A DNA stretch of 64,000 bases from Echinicola salinicaeni (GCF_014280965.1 NZ_JACODZ010000004.1:62001-126000), one strand, 5' to 3'. Counted from the first letter of the stretch, positions 24,603 to 34,475 are shown. Translations and numbers: made by a program. Notes: generated by a model not told the origin, from the sequence alone.

Positions 24603-25473
24603 GCTTCATGGTTTTATTCCTGTACCTAAATAATTCGATCAATGGAAGGACAATGTCTTCCTGGGTATCAATGGGGAGATAGTTAATCTGATTTTTTTTG
24701 CATAATTCTTTTAAAGAGCTTCTGTCTTTGGTAAATGTATCGGAAATCTTTTTGGAAAAACTACCAAAAGCCGTGTTGACCCAAGTCGTTTTGCCTTCTT
24801 CCTTATCAAAAACCGGGATGATTCCCAAGGAAGGTAAAGCTGATTCACGGGGATCTGTTACCTGAATGGCCACCACATCATGTTTTTCCCCCAGGGCTTT
24901 GAATGATCTTTCATAATTCTCATCGATGAAATCTGAGATCACTATGATGATGCTTCTTTTCTTGATCAGGTTAAGGGAAAAAGTGAACATCTCATTGAGA
25001 TTGGTTTTGATGGATTTGTTTTCATGCTTGAAAATTCCTCTAATCACTTTTACTCCTTGCTTAGGGCCTTTTCCAGGAAGAATAACTTTTTCTTTTTGAT
25101 CTGAAAAAGACACCAAGGCTACTTGGCTGCCCTCATGAATGGCTGCTAAGGTCAGTACTCCAGCGATTTCCTTTCCCAAGTCGATTTTTTTTCTTCTCTC
25201 ATCACCAATATCCTGAGATCCGCTGATGTCCAAAAGAAAATAGACAGACTGATCCTTGTCTTCCTTAAAAGTTTTGACAAAGGTGCCGTGTCCTTTTGCG
25301 GATACTTTCCATTCAATGGTACGGACATCATCACCGTATTGGTATGGCCTCAAGTCATCGAATTCAAGGCCCGCTCCTTTGAAAATGGACTGATAATCAC
25401 CCTGTAGGTGGTTATTGGCCACCTTTCTGATCATGATTTCGTATTTCCTAAGTTTTTTAAGCAGTTGCTTCAT
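24595..25473 (-). CDS. DUF58 domain protein
   Basis: 292 residues, cytoplasmic. The motif FDDLRPYQYGDDVRTIEWKV is the DUF58 signature. A VWA-like fold follows with FLLDISGSQD (DxSxS-type site) and VISDFIDE. DUF58 proteins accompany MoxR ATPases and VWA membrane proteins. This is the first gene of the Bat-like operon; the DUF4296 gene diverges from it. Confidence 0.93.
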   Translation of the reverse strand: MKQLLKKLRKYEIMIRKVANNHLQGDYQSIFKGAGLEFDDLRPYQYGDDVRTIEWKVSAKGHGTFVKTFKEDKDQSVYFLLDISGSQDIGDERRKKIDLGKEIAGVLTLAAIHEGSQVALVSFSDQKEKVILPGKGPKQGVKVIRGIFKHENKSIKTNLNEMFTFSLNLIKKRSIIIVISDFIDENYERSFKALGEKHDVVAIQVTDPRESALPSLGIIPVFDKEEGKTTWVNTAFGSFSKKISDTFTKDRSSLKELCKKNQINYLPIDTQEDIVLPLIELFRYRNKTMKRG

Positions 25474-25569
25474 GGGCTAATTCTTTCCGAGGGCCTAAAT
25501 TTAATGGACTAGATTGAATAATAAAACGAGTAATGGATAACATATTATCTAAATTTCAACGGAATTGGC

Positions 25570-25577
25570 TAATTTTG
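25570..25577 (+). promoter_or_regulatory. Candidate -7 promoter element before the DUF4296 gene
   Basis: TAATTTTG matches the Bacteroidetes primary-sigma -7 consensus TAnnTTTG. It ends five bases before the GTG start codon, so the transcript would begin at or near that codon and be leaderless or almost so. No good -33 TTG is seen at the usual spacing. Confidence 0.35.
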
Positions 25578-25581
25578 CATT

Positions 25582-25917
25582 GTGAAAAAAATAATAATCT
25601 TCATTATCGCCCTTTCGGGACTGCTGTCTTGCTCCAAAGAAGGGCAGCCTGATTATTTATTGTCCGAAGATAAAATGGTGGAAATCATGGTAGATATCCA
25701 CTTGGCTGAAGGCATGGCTAGTTCTTTGCCTGTCTCCTATGATTCTTCCAAGAAACTTTATCCATTATTTGAAAGTCGTGTTTTTGAAAATCATCAAGTG
25801 ATAGATACGGTGTATATGGAAAGTTTGGAATATTATCTGAGGGATACCGAAAAGATGGAGGAACTATATGGTCGGGTGATTGATTCACTTAATGTGAAAG
25901 AAAAAGAAGGAAAATAA
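25582..25917 (+). CDS. DUF4296 domain lipoprotein
   Basis: 111 residues from GTG 25582. The signal ends in LLSCSKEG, a lipobox with Cys near residue 17. The domain has the family motif MVDIHLAEGMA and a C-terminal LYGRVIDSLN. DUF4296 proteins are small Bacteroidetes lipoproteins of unknown role. The gene lies three bases before mutS2 and is probably cotranscribed with it. Confidence 0.85.
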   Translation: MKKIIIFIIALSGLLSCSKEGQPDYLLSEDKMVEIMVDIHLAEGMASSLPVSYDSSKKLYPLFESRVFENHQVIDTVYMESLEYYLRDTEKMEELYGRVIDSLNVKEKEGK

Positions 25918-25920
25918 AGT

Positions 25921-28311
25921 ATGCTATATCCGGATAATCTTGAGTCCAAGATTAATTTTGATAAAATAAAAGAGTGGATCAAGGAAGAATGTACCAGTAA
26001 ATTGGGTACTGATATTGTTCAGAAAGTGTCTTTTTCAAAAGATATCAATTTGCTGAACAAACTGTTGGACCAAACAGAAGAGTTTCGTCAGATTTTATTG
26101 TCCGGTGAAATGTTCCCTTCATCCAACTTTCTGAATATCTATCCTTATTTGGATAAGGCCAAGATCGAAGGGACTTTTTTGTATGAGGATGATTTTCATG
26201 AAATCCGCCTTTCATTACTTACGCTCAAGGGCTGTGTAGATTTCTTTACGAAATTTCAAGAAGAGTACCCCCAGCTTTTTCAACTGTTGGGATTGGTGAA
26301 TCTTGATAATACCTTGCTGAGATCTATTGAGAAGGTGTTGGATGATAAAGGTAAAATCAAAAACAATGCAACGCGCGAACTGGGTTTGATCAGGGCGCAG
26401 ATCCTTTATGAGGAAAACCGACTCAGAAAGGTTTTGGATAGGATCTTTCGTGAAGCGAAGGCCAAGGGGTTGACACCTGATGACGCATCGATAACCATAC
26501 GAGGAGGCAGGATGGTGATGCCTGTACTAGCAGAGAATAAAAGGAAAATCAAAGGTTTTGTGCATGATGAATCTGCTACCGGACAAACTGTGTTTTTGGA
26601 GCCTGCTGAGGTTTTGGATATCAATAATGAGCTTAAGGAATTGGAGTATATGGAGCGCAGGGAGGTCCAAAAGATACTTACCGAGCTTACGGATACTTTA
26701 AGACCCTTTATTCCAGAACTAAAAAGTGCATTCCGCTTTTTGGGTATGGTGGATTTTATTCGTGCTAAGGCCAAGCTGGCATTGAAAATGGATGCAAGCA
26801 AGCCTACACTTCAAAAGGGAAAAGTCATAGAATGGTACAATGCCCGCCACCCTGTTTTGGAACAGGCGCTTAAGCAGCAAGACAGGAAGATTGTACCCCT
26901 GAACATTCACTTGGACCATAATAGCCGTCTTTTGGTGATTTCTGGGCCCAATGCAGGAGGAAAGTCTGTTACCCTCAAAACCGTAGCCTTGGTGCAGTAT
27001 ATGCTGCAATGTGGCTTGTTGGTCCCTATGGACCCGCATTCAAAATGTACGGTGTTCCAGAATTTCTTCATTGATATTGGGGATGAGCAAAATATTGAAA
27101 ATGACCTGAGTACCTATAGCTCACATTTGATGAGCATGAAGTATTTTACACAGTTTGCCGATAAGAAATCCATCTTCTTTATTGATGAATTTGGTACAGG
27201 TACGGAACCCCAGTTTGGTGGGGCCATTGCCGAATCCATTTTATTGGCCCTGAATAAATCAGGAGCCTATGGGGTAGTGACCACTCACTACGGCAACCTA
27301 AAGCAGATAGCTGCCAAAAATCAAGGAATGACCAATGGGGCTATGCGTTTTGATGTGGATAAACTGGAGCCTCTTTACCAGCTAGAAATAGGCAAGCCAG
27401 GTAGTTCCTTTGCATTGGAAATAGCGACCAAAATTGGGATTTCCAAGGAAATTATTGGTTATGCGAAGGAACAGATTGGTGATGAAAGGGTAAGGTATGA
27501 TAAGCTGTTGAATAAGCTAGAGTCAGAAAAATCCAAATATGAAAGGCTTTTGGACGAAGCACAGCGAAAGGAGAGGTTACTTACCAAAAGGTTAAAAGAA
27601 TATAATGAGCTTAAGGAAACCATTGAAGGTAACCAAAAGCAATTGATCCAACAGGCCAAGTTGGAAGCCAAAGCAATATTGGATGGTGCGAACAGTAAGA
27701 TAGAGGAAACTATTCGATCCATTAAGGAAAATAAGGCAGAGAAAGCGGCTACTCAAAAGGCAAGAAAGGACCTGGAAAGTTTAAAAACTGCTATCAAGCC
27801 GGATAAAAGCATCAAGCCTAAACTGTCCCAAGAAATTAAAGTCATAGCAGGTGAAATCAAGGAAGGAGATCATGTCCGCTTGAAAGATAATGGGGCAATT
27901 GCTGAGGTGCTTTCTATTAGGAATAAGGATGTTGAAATCAGCATTGGGGATCTTAAGTCCAATGTCAAACTGAACAGACTGGAAAAAATCTCCAATACTG
28001 CCCTTAAGAAAGAGAAGAAAGCCATTGCCTCAAGAATGGGCTTTGATACTTCGTCAAAAATGAGGGACTTCTCTCCTAATTTGGATTTGAGAGGAAAGCG
28101 TGGGGAGGAGGTTTTAGCAATTGTTCAAAATTTTGTAGATGAAGGCCATATGTTAGGTGTAAAAGACCTAAGGATTGTGCATGGTAAAGGAGATGGCATT
28201 TTAAGGGAGATTACGCGTAATTTGCTGCGAACTATGCCAGCTGTAGGGAAATTTGAGGATGAGCATGCTGATAGGGGAGGAGCTGGTGTTACCTTGGTGA
28301 CCTTAAGATAA
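25921..28311 (+). CDS. mutS2: MutS2 family DNA-binding ATPase/endonuclease
   Basis: 796 residues, typical for MutS2. The MutS core and clamp (about 1-310) are followed by the ATPase with Walker A GPNAGGKSVTLKT (about residue 341), the ST...SSHLMSMKYF segment and Walker B FFIDEFGTGTEP. A long coiled coil (about 510-630) and a KOW-like stretch precede the C-terminal Smr domain (about 720-796; LDLRGKRGEE and IVHGKGDG). MutS2 binds branched DNA and, more recently, is linked to collided ribosomes. The gene is convergent with the NTF2-like gene, only one base apart. Confidence 0.96.
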   Translation: MLYPDNLESKINFDKIKEWIKEECTSKLGTDIVQKVSFSKDINLLNKLLDQTEEFRQILLSGEMFPSSNFLNIYPYLDKAKIEGTFLYEDDFHEIRLSLLTLKGCVDFFTKFQEEYPQLFQLLGLVNLDNTLLRSIEKVLDDKGKIKNNATRELGLIRAQILYEENRLRKVLDRIFREAKAKGLTPDDASITIRGGRMVMPVLAENKRKIKGFVHDESATGQTVFLEPAEVLDINNELKELEYMERREVQKILTELTDTLRPFIPELKSAFRFLGMVDFIRAKAKLALKMDASKPTLQKGKVIEWYNARHPVLEQALKQQDRKIVPLNIHLDHNSRLLVISGPNAGGKSVTLKTVALVQYMLQCGLLVPMDPHSKCTVFQNFFIDIGDEQNIENDLSTYSSHLMSMKYFTQFADKKSIFFIDEFGTGTEPQFGGAIAESILLALNKSGAYGVVTTHYGNLKQIAAKNQGMTNGAMRFDVDKLEPLYQLEIGKPGSSFALEIATKIGISKEIIGYAKEQIGDERVRYDKLLNKLESEKSKYERLLDEAQRKERLLTKRLKEYNELKETIEGNQKQLIQQAKLEAKAILDGANSKIEETIRSIKENKAEKAATQKARKDLESLKTAIKPDKSIKPKLSQEIKVIAGEIKEGDHVRLKDNGAIAEVLSIRNKDVEISIGDLKSNVKLNRLEKISNTALKKEKKAIASRMGFDTSSKMRDFSPNLDLRGKRGEEVLAIVQNFVDEGHMLGVKDLRIVHGKGDGILREITRNLLRTMPAVGKFEDEHADRGGAGVTLVTLR

Positions 28312-28312
28312 A

Positions 28313-28756
28313 TTATGGCTGGGCCGGTGGAAGTTTATAGGCTTGTCTGACTAAAAGCTTCCATTGGTCATTGTCATATCTCCAGACCATCATGATGCCG
28401 ATTTTGACCTTTCCAGGTACTCCGCCATCATTGGTTTCTGCTAGAAGTGTATGCCTAGCAATTCCAATATTGTCAACGACCTCATAGTTTTGATTTTGCA
28501 GGTCCATGCTGATAAAATCAGAAGCTCCACTTAATAGGCTTTCAATGAATTTCTCCTGATTTTCTATTTTTCCATTGGAATGTCCATAGGAAAGTTTTTT
28601 GTCCGTCAGTATTTTGAGCTTGGCTTTATCTGGGCTGATCATGGTTTCTGTCAGTTTTTGGACTGCATTGACCAGTTCAATAGAGGTTTCAGATTGTGCC
28701 TGACTGAAATGGCAACTAGCCCATAAAAAAGAGAATATTAGAGCTAAGCTTTTCAT
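28313..28756 (-). CDS. Exported NTF2-like (DUF4440-type) protein
   Basis: 147 residues with a signal peptide ending near SQAQ (residue 21). The rest is a single NTF2-like/SnoaL cone fold: a helix with LTETMISPDKAKLKILTD, YGHSNGKIENQEKFIESL and a closing strand VWRYDNDQWKLL. Enzymatic or binding role unknown. It starts eight bases downstream of the small lipoprotein gene at 28765 and may be cotranscribed with it. Confidence 0.8.
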   Translation of the reverse strand: MKSLALIFSFLWASCHFSQAQSETSIELVNAVQKLTETMISPDKAKLKILTDKKLSYGHSNGKIENQEKFIESLLSGASDFISMDLQNQNYEVVDNIGIARHTLLAETNDGGVPGKVKIGIMMVWRYDNDQWKLLVRQAYKLPPAQP

Positions 28757-28764
28757 GGTACAGG

Positions 28765-29241
28765 TTATTCTGCTTTCAACTCAAATTTATAAGATCCTGC
28801 CAGTGCTTTTACCCTTCCATTGGTGGGGGTAGGTACGGTGAATTCCAAAACTAAATTGCTTCCTGCTCCAGAGAAGGAAATTTCTTCTCCTGCCGCGGGT
28901 TGAGATCCTGTGAGGGTGATTTTATCAAAGTTACTTCCAGAAAAAGACCAGTTTCCACTTCCGTCATAGAGGTTGTTGGGATTGCTGGTGGTATAGGCTT
29001 TGGTGCTTCCGTTGGATGAAAAAGTAATTTCAAAATCTGCCCACTCAGCTGTTTCGTCTGTACCATTATGGGTGACAGCTCCTCCGCCTATTACTACCCA
29101 AGTTTGACTGCCCTCACCAGTTAGCTTTTCAGTGGCTATTTGTTCAGGAGTTTTGGATGGTGTTGGATCGTCTTTACTACCGCAAGAAAAAAACGTAACC
29201 AAAGAAAAAAATAAGAGGTATGATGCGAATAGTTTTTTCAT
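28765..29241 (-). CDS. Hypothetical lipoprotein, beta-rich
   Basis: 158 residues. Signal peptide with lipobox FFSCGSKDD (Cys near residue 20), then a short Pro/Thr linker and a Ser/Gly/Thr-rich beta sandwich with a conserved-looking TWVVIGGG start. It resembles lipocalin-like or DUF-type lipoproteins common in Cytophagales, but no family is certain. Probably surface exposed. Confidence 0.7.
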   Translation of the reverse strand: MKKLFASYLLFFSLVTFFSCGSKDDPTPSKTPEQIATEKLTGEGSQTWVVIGGGAVTHNGTDETAEWADFEITFSSNGSTKAYTTSNPNNLYDGSGNWSFSGSNFDKITLTGSQPAAGEEISFSGAGSNLVLEFTVPTPTNGRVKALAGSYKFELKAE

Positions 29242-29289
29242 AGTCTATCAAATAAATTTTCAAGTAAATATAAGGATATTCAATTGAAA

Positions 29290-29925
29290 TCAAAGGGACT
29301 TTTGAAGCTTGTAATCTTCGATGTGTAAGGTCTGATCACAAAAGGAATATTCCTTAGGTTCGTTAGAACCTATAAAAATAGTTCTGTTCTTTCCATATTT
29401 TTCCACGAGACTGAGGTACCATTCTACTCCTTTTTTATCGAGGTTAGAGGTTGGTTCGTCCAGGATCAGCAAGGGAACATCGGAAAAGAAACAAAGTCCT
29501 AATTTAAGCCGCTGTTTCATGCCGGAAGAAAAATAGGAGATTTGCTTGTTCCTAGCTGCTGTCAAGTACATGATTTCGATCATTTGCTTGATGTTCATTC
29601 CAGCTATGGGGGATTTAAATTCAAAGTGGAACTGGAGTAGTTCGAAAAGCGTGAATTCTTCAGGCAGCTCCATATAGGGAGCGCTTATGGCAAGTTTTTG
29701 ATAAAGTTCAGGTGCTTGAATAGGGGTGTTTTCGTAAAAATATTCCACACTGCCCTCGGTAAAAGGAGTGGTTCCGGCAAGACACTTTAATAAAGTGGAC
29801 TTACCAGAACCATTGCTGCCAGTAATGGCGATTTTTGTGTTGGAACTTATATGTAGATCCAGGTTTCTAAATATCCAGTCATACTGGAATCGCTTTGCAG
29901 CATGCTTTAGCCTGACCTCTAGCAT
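29290..29925 (-). CDS. ABC transporter ATP-binding protein next to lpxA
   Basis: 211 residues. Walker A GSNGSGKSTLLK (about residue 36), signature variant FSSGMKQRLKLGL, and Walker B LLILDEPTSNLD. No permease gene is adjacent. It starts three bases after lpxA, so it is part of the lpx operon. Such short single ATPases (CcmA-like) could serve a permease encoded elsewhere. A role in lipid or envelope export is only suggested by position. Confidence 0.88.
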   Translation of the reverse strand: MLEVRLKHAAKRFQYDWIFRNLDLHISSNTKIAITGSNGSGKSTLLKCLAGTTPFTEGSVEYFYENTPIQAPELYQKLAISAPYMELPEEFTLFELLQFHFEFKSPIAGMNIKQMIEIMYLTAARNKQISYFSSGMKQRLKLGLCFFSDVPLLILDEPTSNLDKKGVEWYLSLVEKYGKNRTIFIGSNEPKEYSFCDQTLHIEDYKLQKSL

Positions 29926-29928
29926 TGT

Positions 29929-30708
29929 TTAGTTAATATATCCTTTCATCACTCCTCGTTCGGAGGACCTGATAAAGTTAACAATCTCATCTCTTTCCTT
30001 GGTAGCAGGTAGATTGATTTCTATTTCCTCTAGCGCCCTACTGTTATTGAGGCTATTAAGGAAAAGGTACCTGTATACTTCCTGAATATGACTAATGGAT
30101 TCATTGGAGAATCCTCTTCTTCTCAGTCCCAGTGAATTGACACCTGCATAGCTCAATGGTTCCCTAGCTGCCTTGGTGAACGGTGGTACATCCTTTCTTA
30201 CCAATGAACCACCAGAAATCATGGAGTGCATTCCGATTTTGACAAATTGGTGAATAGCACTACTGCCCCCGATAATTGCCCAGTCGTCGATGGAAACATG
30301 CCCAGCTACCTGAACAGTATTAGCAATGATCACATTGTCTCCTACACTACAGTCGTGGGCAATGTGTACATAGGCCATTAAAAGACAGTTGCTGCCAATC
30401 TTGGTAACTCGTTTGTCAATAGTTCCACGGCTTACGGTAACACATTCTCTGATAGTTGTGTTATTTCCAATTTCGACAGTAGAATCTTCACCTTGGAATT
30501 TCAGGTCCTGCGGAACGCCTGCAATTACCGCTCCGGGGAATATTTTGCAGTTTTTGCCGATTTTTGCTCCAGGGTATATGGTTACATTGGAACCGATCCA
30601 AGTACCATCTCCGATTTCTACATTTTCATGAATAACCGAAAAAGGGTCAATGCTTACATTTTCACCGACTTTGGCATTTTCATGTACTTGTGATAGCTTA
30701 CTTATCAT
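29929..30708 (-). CDS. lpxA: UDP-N-acetylglucosamine acyltransferase
   Basis: 259 residues, normal LpxA length. Hexapeptide repeats build the left-handed beta helix from about residue 10 to 185 (GDGTWIGSNVTIYPGAKIG and others). The catalytic His lies in YVHIAHDCSVG. Family motifs GVNSLGLRRRGFS and a helical C-terminus follow. It performs the first step of lipid A synthesis, moving a hydroxyacyl chain from ACP to the 3-OH of UDP-GlcNAc. Start overlaps the lpxC-fabZ stop by four bases. Confidence 0.97.
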   Translation of the reverse strand: MISKLSQVHENAKVGENVSIDPFSVIHENVEIGDGTWIGSNVTIYPGAKIGKNCKIFPGAVIAGVPQDLKFQGEDSTVEIGNNTTIRECVTVSRGTIDKRVTKIGSNCLLMAYVHIAHDCSVGDNVIIANTVQVAGHVSIDDWAIIGGSSAIHQFVKIGMHSMISGGSLVRKDVPPFTKAAREPLSYAGVNSLGLRRRGFSNESISHIQEVYRYLFLNSLNNSRALEEIEINLPATKERDEIVNFIRSSERGVMKGYIN

Positions 30709-32099
30709 GCGTCTTTTCTTACAATACTAGCAGTCATTACGGCTTCACAGACCAATGTGTTCCCCACATAGGCTTCACCTTTCATTTTTGCAATCCCTCT
30801 TCTTATTGGGGACAATAGTTCACACTTGAATACCAAAGTATCTCCAGGTAAGACCATTTTACGGAACTTGCAGCTTTCTATTCCTAAGAAATAAGTCCAG
30901 TAATTTTCCGGGTCATCCACTGTGCTAAGCACAAGAATGCCGCCAGTCTGTGCCATGGCTTCTACTTGTAATACTCCTGGCATGACAGGATTGTTTGGGA
31001 AATGCCCCATAAAAAACGGCTCGTTGATGGTAACATTCTTAACCCCAGCAACTACCGTGTCGTCAAGATAAATGATTTTATCCAAAAGTTGAAAAGGATA
31101 TCTATGTGGAAGGATATTCCCAATCTGGTTAATATCCATCACAGGAGGAAGTTTCGGGTCATAGTGTGGAATATGACTCGGTCCTGCTTTTTCCATTGCC
31201 CTTTTTAGTTTTTTGGCAAAAGCAACATTGGCTGCATGACCGGGTCTTGCTGCCAGTATTTGGGCTTTTAAAGGCCTGCCTACTAATGCAAGATCCCCCA
31301 CTACATCAAGTAGCTTATGTCTAGCAGGTTCGTTTTTATAACGTAACTCTACATTATTGAGAATTCCTTCTTGTCTTACCTCTACCTTCGGCTTATTGAA
31401 CATTTTAGCCAAGCCATCCAATTCCTGGTCAGTGACAATACGGTCTACGACCACTATGGCATTGTTCAGGTCTCCTCCTTGAATGAGGTTTTGATTGTAA
31501 AGCATCTCCAGTTCGTGAAGGAAACAGAAGGTCCTACAAGAAGCTATTTCAGATTTAAATTGGCTGATGTCAGTAATGGATGCATGCTGACTGCCCAATA
31601 CGGGTGAATTATAGTCCACCATTACAGTCACCCTGTAATCATCCAATGGCAAAGCGGCCATTTCTACTTCACGGGCTGAATCTCTATAATGAATACTCTC
31701 AGGAACTTCAAAGAAGCGTCTTAGGGCATTTTGTTCTTGCAAGCCTGCATCTTCCAGGATGTTGATGAACTGTATGGAACTGCCATCCATGATTGGCGGC
31801 TCTGGTCCATCCAATTGGATGAGTACATTGTCTATTTCAAGGCCTACCAAAGCAGCTAATACATGCTCTACGGTAAAGACTCTGGCGCCACTCTGTTCTA
31901 TAGTAGTTCCTCTGGATACATCTACTACATTGTCTACATCCGCATCAATGATGGGAGAACCTTCAAGATCAATTCTTTGGAACTTGTATCCGTGATTGGG
32001 AGGAGCAGGTACAAATGTCATATTGGCCATTACACCAGTGTGTAGACCAACTCCAGATACTGTTACCTGTTTTCCTATGGTATGCTGTTTAACTTTCAT
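30705..32099 (-). CDS. Bifunctional LpxC deacetylase / FabZ dehydratase
   Basis: 464 residues, a fusion usual in Bacteroidetes. N-terminal LpxC (about 1-300): TVEHVLAAL holds one zinc His, and HKLLDVVGDLALVGRPLKAQ and ARPGHAAN hold the others and the catalytic His. C-terminal FabZ (about 315-460): LPHRYPFQLLDKI and GHFPNNPVMPGVLQVEAMAQ with the catalytic His and Glu. LpxC removes the N-acetyl group from UDP-3-O-acyl-GlcNAc, the committed step of lipid A synthesis. FabZ dehydrates hydroxyacyl-ACP and so competes for the lipid A precursor. It lies between lpxD and lpxA. Confidence 0.97.
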   Translation of the reverse strand: MKVKQHTIGKQVTVSGVGLHTGVMANMTFVPAPPNHGYKFQRIDLEGSPIIDADVDNVVDVSRGTTIEQSGARVFTVEHVLAALVGLEIDNVLIQLDGPEPPIMDGSSIQFINILEDAGLQEQNALRRFFEVPESIHYRDSAREVEMAALPLDDYRVTVMVDYNSPVLGSQHASITDISQFKSEIASCRTFCFLHELEMLYNQNLIQGGDLNNAIVVVDRIVTDQELDGLAKMFNKPKVEVRQEGILNNVELRYKNEPARHKLLDVVGDLALVGRPLKAQILAARPGHAANVAFAKKLKRAMEKAGPSHIPHYDPKLPPVMDINQIGNILPHRYPFQLLDKIIYLDDTVVAGVKNVTINEPFFMGHFPNNPVMPGVLQVEAMAQTGGILVLSTVDDPENYWTYFLGIESCKFRKMVLPGDTLVFKCELLSPIRRGIAKMKGEAYVGNTLVCEAVMTASIVRKDA

Positions 32100-32141
32100 T
32101 AATGATGTTTTTGGGGCATCCTTTTGTATTCGCCCACAAAT

Positions 32142-33164
32142 TTATTGTTTTTTTTCCAGATCTTTAATTTTATTCTGTAGACTTGGCAGATTTTTAAAAA
32201 TGGAGTAGGACTTTAAGAATTCCTTCATTTCATATCCAATATACCCAAAAATTGTCTGGCCTGGTTTGATGATGGATTTGGAGATACCTGTTTTGGCGCC
32301 TATGGTTGTATTGTCGGCAATTTTTAAGTGGCCAATTATGCCTACTTGGCCGGCGATAACACAGTTTTTTCCAATTTCTGTAGATCCTGAAATCCCTGAT
32401 TGTGCAGCGATCACTGTGTTTTCCCCAATGATTACATTATGGGCGATTTGAACGAGGTTGTCAATTTTTACTCCCTTCTTGATGATAGTAGAGCCCATCG
32501 TGGCACAGTCAATGGTACTGTTCGAGCCTATACTGACATTGTCTTCAATAAGTACGTTGCCCAATTGAGGGATGTTTTTGTACGTTTTATCTTCTTGAGG
32601 TGCAAAACCAAAACCATCAGCACCTATGACTACATTAGGATGCAATTCGCAATTATTCCCAATGATAGATTCATTATAGATCTTAACCCCTGCGTGAATG
32701 ATACAGTTGTCACCAATACTTACCTTGTCACCAATATAGGCTTGGGAATGGATGATGACATTATTCCCTATTTTACAATCTTTGCCTATATAACTGAAAG
32801 CAGCCCTGTAACCTCCTTCTCCAAATTTACTGGAGCCATCCATAAAGGAAGGTTGTTCCACTCCTGTTTTGGAATGTTTAGTGAATTGGGCATAGGCCTC
32901 CAATAACTGGGTGAAACCAGAATAGGGGTCCTTTACTTTTATAAGTATGGTGTTAATAGGCTTTGCAGGGGAAAAATCTTTGGCCACAATTACAGCTGTA
33001 GAGTTAGTGCTGTAAAGGTACGGTTCATATTTCATATTGGACAAAAAGCTTATCCCCCCTTCAGTTCCATCTTGGATCTTGTCCAGTCTACTAACTTTTT
33101 TGGTGCCATCACCTTCGATTTCTCCGTTTAAAAGCTCTGCAATCTGACTAACGGTAAATTCCAT
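32142..33164 (-). CDS. lpxD: UDP-3-O-(3-hydroxyacyl)glucosamine N-acyltransferase
   Basis: 340 residues. An N-terminal uridine-binding domain (about 1-105) is followed by hexapeptide repeats of a left-handed beta helix (about 110-300). GADGFGFAP is a family motif, and the catalytic His is probably in [12 protein letters not shown]. It adds the second acyl chain in lipid A synthesis. It lies 42 bases before lpxC-fabZ and follows the HD hydrolase gene by 15 bases, all in one operon. Confidence 0.96.
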   Translation of the reverse strand: MEFTVSQIAELLNGEIEGDGTKKVSRLDKIQDGTEGGISFLSNMKYEPYLYSTNSTAVIVAKDFSPAKPINTILIKVKDPYSGFTQLLEAYAQFTKHSKTGVEQPSFMDGSSKFGEGGYRAAFSYIGKDCKIGNNVIIHSQAYIGDKVSIGDNCIIHAGVKIYNESIIGNNCELHPNVVIGADGFGFAPQEDKTYKNIPQLGNVLIEDNVSIGSNSTIDCATMGSTIIKKGVKIDNLVQIAHNVIIGENTVIAAQSGISGSTEIGKNCVIAGQVGIIGHLKIADNTTIGAKTGISKSIIKPGQTIFGYIGYEMKEFLKSYSIFKNLPSLQNKIKDLEKKQ

Positions 33165-33179
33165 GAGTTTTTAATTAAG

Positions 33180-34409
33180 TTATCGCAAAGTTAAATCTTT
33201 AGCCCGACAAGCATAATACTTTTTGACAATTTTGCTCATGGCTTTAATATTGGGTAGGTCCGCTGCTTGTGCAACGTCGATGACCTCTCCCTTTTTGGTT
33301 AAAATTAGGATGCTTTCCTTGGCCACATAGGCATTGTTTGATATAGAGCCATAGGAAAAGAAATAGGGGAGTTCCTCCTCAGAAATGTTAAGGTTACGGA
33401 TCATTTTTCTTTCCATCTCCATTAGTTCATCTTTCTTCAAGGGAAGATTACTTAATTTGATTTTAAAAAGGTTTCTGGTCAAAAACATATCGGCTATATT
33501 GCTCAAAACAAGATCTTTGTTCTTTTGCCATAGTTTAACTGCCCCCCAAATATCAAAATCATCCATGCTGGCGAATATTTCCTGAAGGTCTTTAGAGTGC
33601 TGGAAATCCTTTAAGGTGAAATTGTTTTGGAGGAAATAACTAAGTGCTTCAGAACCTTGTAGATTGGTGCCGGATTGTTGAAGGTCTTTTGCCCGTTTTA
33701 TCAAGTTAATCAGCATTTTTTCAGCACTAACTGTCGTTTTATGAAGATAAACCTGCCAATACATCAACCTTCTGGCACTGAGGAAGTTCTCAATGCTGTA
33801 AAGTCCTTTTTCCTCAACGACAATCTGATCATCTTTAATATTCATCATTTTTATGATCCTATCAGCACCGATGGTCCCTTCAGAAACTCCTGTAAAGAAA
33901 CAGTCCCGCTGTAAATAATCTAGGCGGTCTATGTCAAGTTGACTGGAAACTAATTGATGAAAGAACTTTCTTTCATAATTATTCTTAAATATTCTTAACG
34001 CTAGGTCGAGCTGGCCGTTTAATTGTTTGTTGAGAGATTCCATGAGCAAAAGGGATAATGACTCATGGGGAATACCTTTTAATAAAGTGTATTCGAGGGC
34101 ATGTGAAAAAGGTCCATGTCCTATATCATGCAATAGAATGGCAATTAATGACGCTTCATATTCTTGATCACTTATTTCGTGCCCCTTATTCCGTAGATTG
34201 TCCAGGGTGATGCTCATCAGGTGCATGGCCCCCAAGGCATGGTGAAATCTGGTGTGCAGTGCTCCAGGATAGACAAAGTCTGTTAGACCCAGTTGTTTGA
34301 TCCTTCTTAACCTTTGGAAATAAGGATGGTCAATAATAGTGAAAATCAACTCGCTGGGAATGGTGATAAAACCGTAAACAGGATCGTTAAGAATTTTATG
34401 GCTTTTCAA
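33180..34409 (-). CDS. HD-domain phosphohydrolase (dGTPase/SAMHD1-like)
   Basis: About 409 residues. I chose TTG 34409, giving the usual family start (LKSHKILNDPVYGFI); the longer frame to 34481 would overlap the divergent porX start. Metal ligands are visible: HTRFHHALGAMHLM (H...H), LLHDIGHGPFSHALE (HD), and a later Asp in QLDIDRLDYLQRD. The layout matches YdhJ-like or SAMHD1-like nucleotide phosphohydrolases. It heads the lpxD-lpxC/fabZ-lpxA operon, an order common in Bacteroidetes. Substrate not shown by sequence. Confidence 0.9.
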   Translation of the reverse strand: MKSHKILNDPVYGFITIPSELIFTIIDHPYFQRLRRIKQLGLTDFVYPGALHTRFHHALGAMHLMSITLDNLRNKGHEISDQEYEASLIAILLHDIGHGPFSHALEYTLLKGIPHESLSLLLMESLNKQLNGQLDLALRIFKNNYERKFFHQLVSSQLDIDRLDYLQRDCFFTGVSEGTIGADRIIKMMNIKDDQIVVEEKGLYSIENFLSARRLMYWQVYLHKTTVSAEKMLINLIKRAKDLQQSGTNLQGSEALSYFLQNNFTLKDFQHSKDLQEIFASMDDFDIWGAVKLWQKNKDLVLSNIADMFLTRNLFKIKLSNLPLKKDELMEMERKMIRNLNISEEELPYFFSYGSISNNAYVAKESILILTKKGEVIDVAQAADLPNIKAMSKIVKKYYACRAKDLTLR

Positions 34410-34475
34410 TTGCCTAAGAATTAGTTGATAGAAATCAAAAGTAGTTATAAATTTATAAGAAATAAACCGGAAAAG

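Noticed and set aside
31371-32208. Several plus-strand reading frames within the lpx genes
   Set aside because: They are antisense shadows of lpxC-fabZ and lpxD, which have full family motifs.
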